Assembly (NCBI GenBank): GCA_001692895.1
Contig: KV748295.1
Span: forward strand, 110,835-174,834
Direction of reading: 5' to 3'
From: Cenococcum geophilum 1.58
Taxonomy: Eukaryota > Ascomycota > Dothideomycetes > Gloniales > Gloniaceae
DNA: 64,000 nucleotides
The notes beneath the pieces were generated by a model. That model saw only the letters and a program-made list of their open reading frames with translations, was not told where the DNA came from and made no database searches. Position numbers and translations under genes: made by a program. Positions 58,458 to 64,000 of this stretch are shown here, piece by piece. Within the stretch, counting starts at the first letter, position 1; the number at the start of each line of letters is the position of its first letter.

Positions 58458-61400
58458 ATGTTTATAAATATCGTAGCACTATTAAGAGCTACTGATAACG
58501 ATATCCATTTTGACTTAGGACGAAACTTGCTATATTATCTAGTAACTAGCGAAACAGTATGCTATGCGAAACGACTAGGGGGCTACTGGGCACTGATGTA
58601 TAGAGAGCCTACCCTAGATTCGATAACTTAATCAACCTTCTTAATAAGAAGACATTAACTAAGCAGAATGGCCCGTAAACCAGTTGGAGCCATAGCTATA
58701 AAATGGCACAAAATACTTGGCCATGCAGGACCTAACGCTATTAAACAGCTTCCTAAGCACGTCAATGGCGCAGAGCTTAAAGAGCTAATTAATAAATGAG
58801 CACCGCTTAAAATCGAATGCGAAGTCTGCTTAATATTAAAGTATATACAGAAGATCTCTTAAAGACGAGAACACAAATTTCTAGCCACTTAACCATTCGA
58901 GCGGGTAGCATTCGATATTATTACCCTTGGAGAACTAGGGTACAATAGTAATAGATACGTGATGCACTTCTATTGCACGTATTCCAAATTTAATTTTATA
59001 TTTACCGCCAAGAATAAGGATAAAGCTACCGTCCTACCTACTATCCGCAAGACCCACCGTTTAATTAAAATACGATTTCACTAGGACGTCGTCTTTTTCT
59101 AGAGCGATAATAAACGAGCTTTTAGACAGATAGGAGACACCTTACAGATCTAGTACGTAGACGAAGGTATTACCTTTAAGTGTCGAGCCCCGTATACTGA
59201 AGAACAAAATGGTAGAGCAGAATAATCTAGACAAACCCTTATGGAACGATTAAGGGCTATACAGCTAGAAGCTTCCTTACCCCCGTCTTTAGGACTAGAA
59301 GCTTTCCTTACTGCTAAATATGCACTTAATTAAACCCTAAATAAGCAACTAGGGTGGAGAACCCCCTACGAGGTTGCCTACGGCAAGCTGCTATCTCTTA
59401 CCTATATACATATATATAGCTGCAAGACCTATACGCTGGATAAAAGGGTAAAAAGGGGGGATAAACTAGCTTCTTATGTATCAATTAGATACCTAGTCGG
59501 CTACGATTTAACTAATATCTATTAAATCTGGATTCCGAGTCTCTGTAAGGTCATTTAAACTAGAGACATCACATTTAATAAGACCTTATTCTATAACCCC
59601 AAGGGTTAAGACATCGACTACCTACTAAGGGAAGTATTGGAAGACACCCTTTAGACAATTAGTCTACCAGAACCTCTCCTTAAGGATGAATTTGAGGATG
59701 AATATATCCTATATAGACCTAACTTAAATATAGATTAAACGACTACACCTAAATCGAATGATTCGGCAGAGACTCCTATAAAGGATATTGAACAGTTACT
59801 AACTCCTAGTAGAACGGTATCTCCAAATCTATTAGAAACAAACACCTTACCGGGAGGACTTTAAGACGATATCTTGGAGGCAATTGAAACAGGTCCTACC
59901 CAATTAAGCAATTTATCAGAACCGTTAAATACAGCTCTACGAGCTAACGAGGTCTCGGCCAAACCTTCTGCCGACCTTATCCTACCAGAAGGATTAAAAC
60001 AAATTCGACGTTAAGCGTATACAGCAGCACTAGCCAATCTATATACCCTATCTGGTTACTACGCTAGATTTGCCACAGGACTAGTAAAGGACATCGACCG
60101 AACTAGATCCTTATCTCTATATTGGGATAACCTTCCTCCTAAACTAAAGAATCTTAAAGATCTAAGAAAGCACCCCTTGACTACTGGCTTTTAAAAGGCC
60201 ATAGAAAAAGAATACAATGACCTAAAACGCCGAGGGACATTTAAGACTGTACCAAAAGCAGAAATAGGCAACGAGCAGATCCTTTTACTAAAATGGGTCT
60301 TCAAATATAAGCTCGACAGTGACGGTTACCTTTAAAAGCTTAAAGCTAGACTATACGTCCGCGGAGACCTGCAGATTACAGAGGAAGAGACCTATGTAGC
60401 AACCCTAGCTGCTCGAATATTCCGTGCTCTTATGGCTATAGCAGCCGCATTCGACCTGGAAATTTGACAGAATGACGCTGTAAACGCATTTATAAACGCC
60501 AAGCTTAGTAAACCAATCTACCGCTACTGCCTAGAAGGATTTAATCAAAACGGACATGTCCTAAAGCTACTTATGGCGCTATATAGATTAAAAATCTCAC
60601 CACTACTTTGGTATAAAGAGCTTACCAATATACTGGCTAAATTCGGATTAGAATTAGTACCAGGCACTAACTGCCTATTTACCAACAGACGACTTATTGT
60701 CTTCTTCTATGTAGATGATATTGCCGTCCTATTTGCCAAGAAGGACCTTTTAAGACTTAAAGAATTTGAAGCAAAATTGCTGCACTAATACGAGATCCGT
60801 GCACTAGGAGACCTACAGTAGTTCCTAGGAATTTAAATTAAACAAGATCGACCAAATTAAAAGCTCTGGCTCTGCCAAGATTCCTATATTAAAAAAATAG
60901 CCAATTAATTCAATATTTAACTGGGAAGATTTTCTAAATCTCTATTACCTGCTAAACTAATTCCATCTAACCAGTAGACGAACCCTTAAAGAACACTAGC
61001 CTATTAGTAACAGGTTGGTTCTCTTACATACCTAGCTGTATTTAGAAGACCTAATATTACTAAGACGCATTCTAAGCTGGCCAAATTCCTTACTAATCCA
61101 AATTAAGAACACCTTAATGCAGTAAACTAAGCTATTTCCTACTGCCTTGGAACAAAATTAACAGCTATTAAATACTCTGGCGAAGCCTTTAGGGCGCGCG
61201 TCTATTACAGAAACCTAGAAGGAGAAGACGTCACCTTTTACAGAGCATCCGATGCAGCATTTACGGATGATAAGGAGACTAGACGGAGCTCTCAGGGGTA
61301 CCTATTTATGCTATTCAGAGGACCAATCGATTGGAAAGCTACCTTACAACAATCGGTTACTCGTTCAACTACTAAAGCGGAGCTTCTCTCCCTATCTACT

Positions 61401-61724
61401 GCTGCCGTTAAAATTATCTGGTGGCAATAATTCTTTAAGGCAATAGGCTTCAATTTAGAACGCGATTTTACCGTACTTTGCGACAATATGCAGACCGTAC
61501 GACTCCTAAGACAGGATACACCAAAGCTTAACACCAAGCTTCGACATATCGACGTCCATCAGCACTGGCTAAGACAGGAAGTCCAAGACAAAAAGACTAA
61601 CGTCCAATGGGTCCCTACAGATAAGATGCCTACCGACGGCCTTACCAAGATCCTACCTCGTCAAAAGCACAAAGCATGGATAAAGCAATTAAATTTGGTG
61701 GATATTCGACATCAGATCAATTGA
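58458..61724 (+). pseudogene. Copia pol: integrase, reverse transcriptase, RNase H
   Basis: From 58458 one reading register (coordinate mod 3 = 0) continues to the stop at 61724. The order is a GAG-pre-integrase zinc region (WHKILGHAGPNAIKQLPKHV, ECEVCLILK; 58.7-58.9 kb), integrase core (FDIITLGELGYNS, YTEEQNGRAE; 58.9-59.25 kb), reverse transcriptase (LLKWVFKYKLDSDG, then ALYRLKISPLLWYKEL and VFFYVDDIAVLF at 60,573-60,730) and RNase H (about 61.2-61.6 kb). It ends DKMPTDGLTKILPRQKHKAW. The YVDD site is intact, but many Gln and Trp codons are stops. Not functional. Confidence 0.88.
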
Positions 61725-61733
61725 CTCCATTCG

Positions 61734-61790
61734 CAATATCCGCAATATTCGCAATATCCGCAATATTTATAATATTCGCAATATGCCATT
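61734..61790 (+). repeat. 9-bp tandem repeat (CGCAATATC), about six copies
   Basis: CGCAATATC/CGCAATATT units run head to tail just after the copia pol stop. A related GGCGAGTATT tandem lies at about 61,968-61,990. Confidence 0.85.
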
Positions 61791-62029
61791 CTTACCCTAC
61801 CCTTTGCTACTCTCAAATTATATCTAAATTTCCTATTTTAGGATAGCTTCTGCCCTCATTTTATGTTCTACAGCTTTAACTACATCGTTAAATCTAGGGG
61901 GGTGTGCAGCGTGGTTTTCGATATCAATACTGCCAATAATATTGATCAATATTGTTACTAATCAATATTGGCGAGTATTGGCGAGTATTGGCGATATTTG
62001 TAATATTTGCAGATCTTCTTGGCACCCCA

Positions 62030-63690
62030 TCAAATTTTGGCCCTGCTAGTTATATACCCTCTTCCTAGTATATAGCTTTTGGCGTTCTATCTAGATCGTG
62101 CTAATAGACTACTAGAGCAAACGCAGAGACGTGCGTACGGCTGCGCAGCGCCGGCGCTGCGACGTGGTGGTGCGAAGAAGTCTCTGCTGGGAGGTGAGCC
62201 CTAGCGGAGGCCTACGAGCACTACTACGTCTTTTCGTATAAGTCTAGTATACTTAAACTACGGCATCTAAACCAGCGTTACCCCTTTCTCCCTTCCGTAC
62301 GGTATATAACTATATATACGGCAAAACCTATACGGCACGGCGCTGCGACCAAACGTATACGGCGTAACCGAACACATACGGACTAAACGTATACGGCTGT
62401 AACTAAGCGTAACGGTATATAACCGAACGTATACGGCACGGCGGCTAAACACATATATATACGCCTTAGGAAGTCTATAATAAGCCTCTTATTCCCTACC
62501 TTACCTAATAGCCTAGACTTACCTATATAGTATTTCGTCTTCCTCTATATCTTTAGCTATAGATATATATAGGGGACCTAGGTTAGGGCCCTAAGATAAG
62601 ATACCTAGTTCTATATTTATCCCGCTAGCTTCTTTACGGTAAAAATTATACTATAAGTAGAAGGACCTAGGCGTATATATATATATATATATATAGGGTA
62701 ATTAGGGGAGTAAGGGGTAGGCATATAAACTATACGGCAATTTAACTTTATTAGGAAGTATAGTACGAGCGGTAAATAGGGCAAGATAGGCAATTAGAGT
62801 ACTCCCGTACGCGTACGCGTACGTGTACGGGAGTCTTAGATTAGCGACCTAAAAGGTACTTTTTCTCCCATTAATATAGTACGGATACTATCTAAAGTAC
62901 TACCCCTTATATCTCCCTATGGAGGTTTTTTATATCTATATTANGGTAGTAGTTTATATAAACTTATAAGAGAACCGCATTAGATATAAAATAAGAATTA
63001 ATAATAATAATATATATACCCTCTAAATAATATATATATACTACTCACCTAAATAAACTTAGATCCTTTCTCTTTATATTAAAATATTATATATATCCGC
63101 AAGTAACTATTATATACCTATACCTAAATTAATACCTTATATTTACTCTATTTTCCCTATATCTACTATAGCTTTTAATCTACCTCTATTAAAGCTATAT
63201 AACTATATAAGCCTTACTTTTAATAATATCTATAAGTTTATTAAAAGGTAGGGCTATATAATATTAATTTTCTACTAAAAAACTAATAAGTAATTATTGC
63301 ATACTATATATAAAATATAGCTTTATAGGCGTAGGTATAGGTAATAAGTAAAGGTAGTAGTAGCTAAATTATTAGCGACTTAGTTAATTAAGGCACGAGT
63401 ACGGTAAGAGGGACGCGTAAGCCTATATAATTAGTAGTCTATAAACGAGGATCAAAAGCTAAAGAAAGAAAAAGGGATAAAGGGTGGCGCCGCTTAAACG
63501 TTATATATAATCCTATAGTTATATAACGGCAACTATATAAAACTATAAAACNATCTATAATTATCCGCCATAATCTACTAATATCTACTAGCTATAATCT
63601 ACTAGTTTCTACTAGCGCCGTAATATAAATTAGTTTATATACTACTTTATAAGTTACTATATAATTTAATTAATTAACTTAAAAGTAAAT
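62030..63690. other. AT-rich region with palindromes and TACGGC repeats, no gene
   Basis: Contains the 18-bp GC palindrome CGCAGCGCCGGCGCTGCG (62144-62161), about eight dispersed copies of a TATACGGC motif (62.30-62.46 kb), a TA microsatellite (about 62,670-62,692) and a 32-bp near-palindrome built of GTACGC units (62802-62833). Beyond 62.84 kb it is RIP-like AT-rich sequence. No coding frame could be supported. Confidence 0.6.
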
Positions 63691-63698
63691 AATACTAA

Positions 63699-63950
63699 CG
63701 TGTCTGTAGGCTTATTACGGCAGTAGTAGTTCCTAAGNAGATTAAAAANTAAGGTAGTANAGTACTATAAGTAACTTATAGACAACTTATAGGCGAGTCT
63801 TAAAAGGCGAAGAGACGGATTATAGGGTTTTCTTAAATAGAGTTTTCTCCCTATATATATATAAGGAGTAGTCTATATTNGCCTAATAGGGATCTAAATT
63901 AGATATTAAGTAATAAATAATAATAATAATATACCTATTTGTTAAATAAA
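63699..63950 (+). mobile_element. LINE 3' end, second copy
   Basis: Matches the 3' untranslated region of the 12.8-19.3 kb LINE (about 19,041-19,290), including TAGGCTTRTTACGGCAGTAG, GGTTTTCTTAAATAGAGTTT and the TAA-rich tail. It is more mutated by transitions and contains several N. The upstream 62.85-63.69 kb may be the rest of this copy, but no ORF2 motif could be read there. Confidence 0.85.
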
Positions 63951-64000
63951 TAAATATTTATATCTAAAATATTAATAAGCTTTTATAAATAAATAAATAA

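Larger units (their letters stand above)
49116..62000 (+). mobile_element. Ty1/copia retrotransposon, degenerate, interrupted by a gypsy element
   Basis: The element starts inside the Helitron fragment. A probable 5' long terminal repeat begins TGTAACCGACTACCG at 49116 and ends GCTTACA at 49361. Gag and pol follow on the plus strand in the copia order (integrase before reverse transcriptase). A purine tract (CTAGGGGGG) ends at 61902, where a 3' repeat should begin. The sequence there does not obviously match the 5' repeat, so the right end is unresolved. Three N positions fall at 49,255-49,277. Positions 50,349-58,457 are a gypsy insertion. Confidence 0.8.

Noticed and set aside
58260-58631. 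123-codon plus frame as an independent gene
   Set aside because: Its first third is the gypsy long terminal repeat and the rest is copia pol; it is a chance fusion at the insertion junction.
49116-62200. A 3' copia long terminal repeat at 61,903 onward
   Set aside because: The purine tract and TGTG start are in the right place, but the sequence does not visibly match the 5' repeat apart from short AATATTG runs.
62200-62230. GCGGAGGCC near 62,210 as the continuation of the Helitron interrupted by copia at 49,115
   Set aside because: Only about six bases match the expected Helitron continuation; downstream sequence does not align, so the copia right flank remains unknown.
1-64000. tRNA genes and CRISPR arrays
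   Set aside because: No cloverleaf with A and B boxes was found by eye, and the tandem arrays have no unique spacers. The context is fungal.

Overview
The window looks like chromosomal DNA of a filamentous ascomycete (Pezizomycotina). The evidence is short introns (45-57 nt) with CTAAC/CTGAC branch sites, a Zn2Cys6 regulator beside an MFS transporter, and long AT-rich blocks in which every transposon carries nonsense codons of the C-to-T / G-to-A kind expected from repeat-induced point mutation (RIP). The sequence does not allow me to name the genus.

Layout: three islands of normal base composition alternate with AT-rich transposon blocks. Island 1 (1-9021) holds the first codons of a minus-strand gene at the left edge, an undefined stretch (1.2-2.2 kb), a divergent pair made of an MFS monocarboxylate-type transporter (minus) and a Zn2Cys6 transcription factor (plus), and a broken copy of the 3' end of the TORC1 subunit Raptor/KOG1. 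The KOG1 copy is split by a 3,585-bp hAT transposon with a perfect 8-bp target duplication (9022-12606). The Raptor sequence resumes at 12607 and stops near 12.79 kb, where a Tad-type LINE of about 6.5 kb follows.

Island 2 (about 19.55-26.44 kb) holds one very large gene on the minus strand, a ZNFX1-like protein with a CCCH finger, an SF1 helicase, NF-X1 repeats and an RZ finger. Next come a four-copy 256-bp tandem repeat, a degenerate minus-strand Helitron and Tc1/mariner remnants, including a short TA-flanked deletion derivative.

Island 3 (about 36.8-42.1 kb) holds a 59-codon orphan frame, a small conserved fungal gene with a probable frameshift, and an eight-exon threonyl-tRNA synthetase with one odd GC splice donor. 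From 42.1 kb to the end the window is AT-rich. It contains an unclassified 6-kb block with a recurring motif, a Helitron fragment with a mariner-type foldback MITE inside it, and a Ty1/copia element that starts inside the Helitron fragment and is itself interrupted by a complete minus-strand Ty3/gypsy element. Beyond these lie palindrome-rich sequence and a second copy of the LINE 3' end.

Only the MFS/regulator pair looks like a functional unit, with a transporter probably controlled by its divergent neighbour. ThrRS, the ZNFX1-like gene and the small 37.6-38.5 kb gene are independent housekeeping or cellular genes. I found no CRISPR array, rRNA or convincing tRNA gene. No wholly new system is evident. 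The most useful points are the Raptor fragment, the nested transposons (especially gypsy in copia with mismatched flanks), the MITE with its empty site in the same window, and the gene-model corrections.
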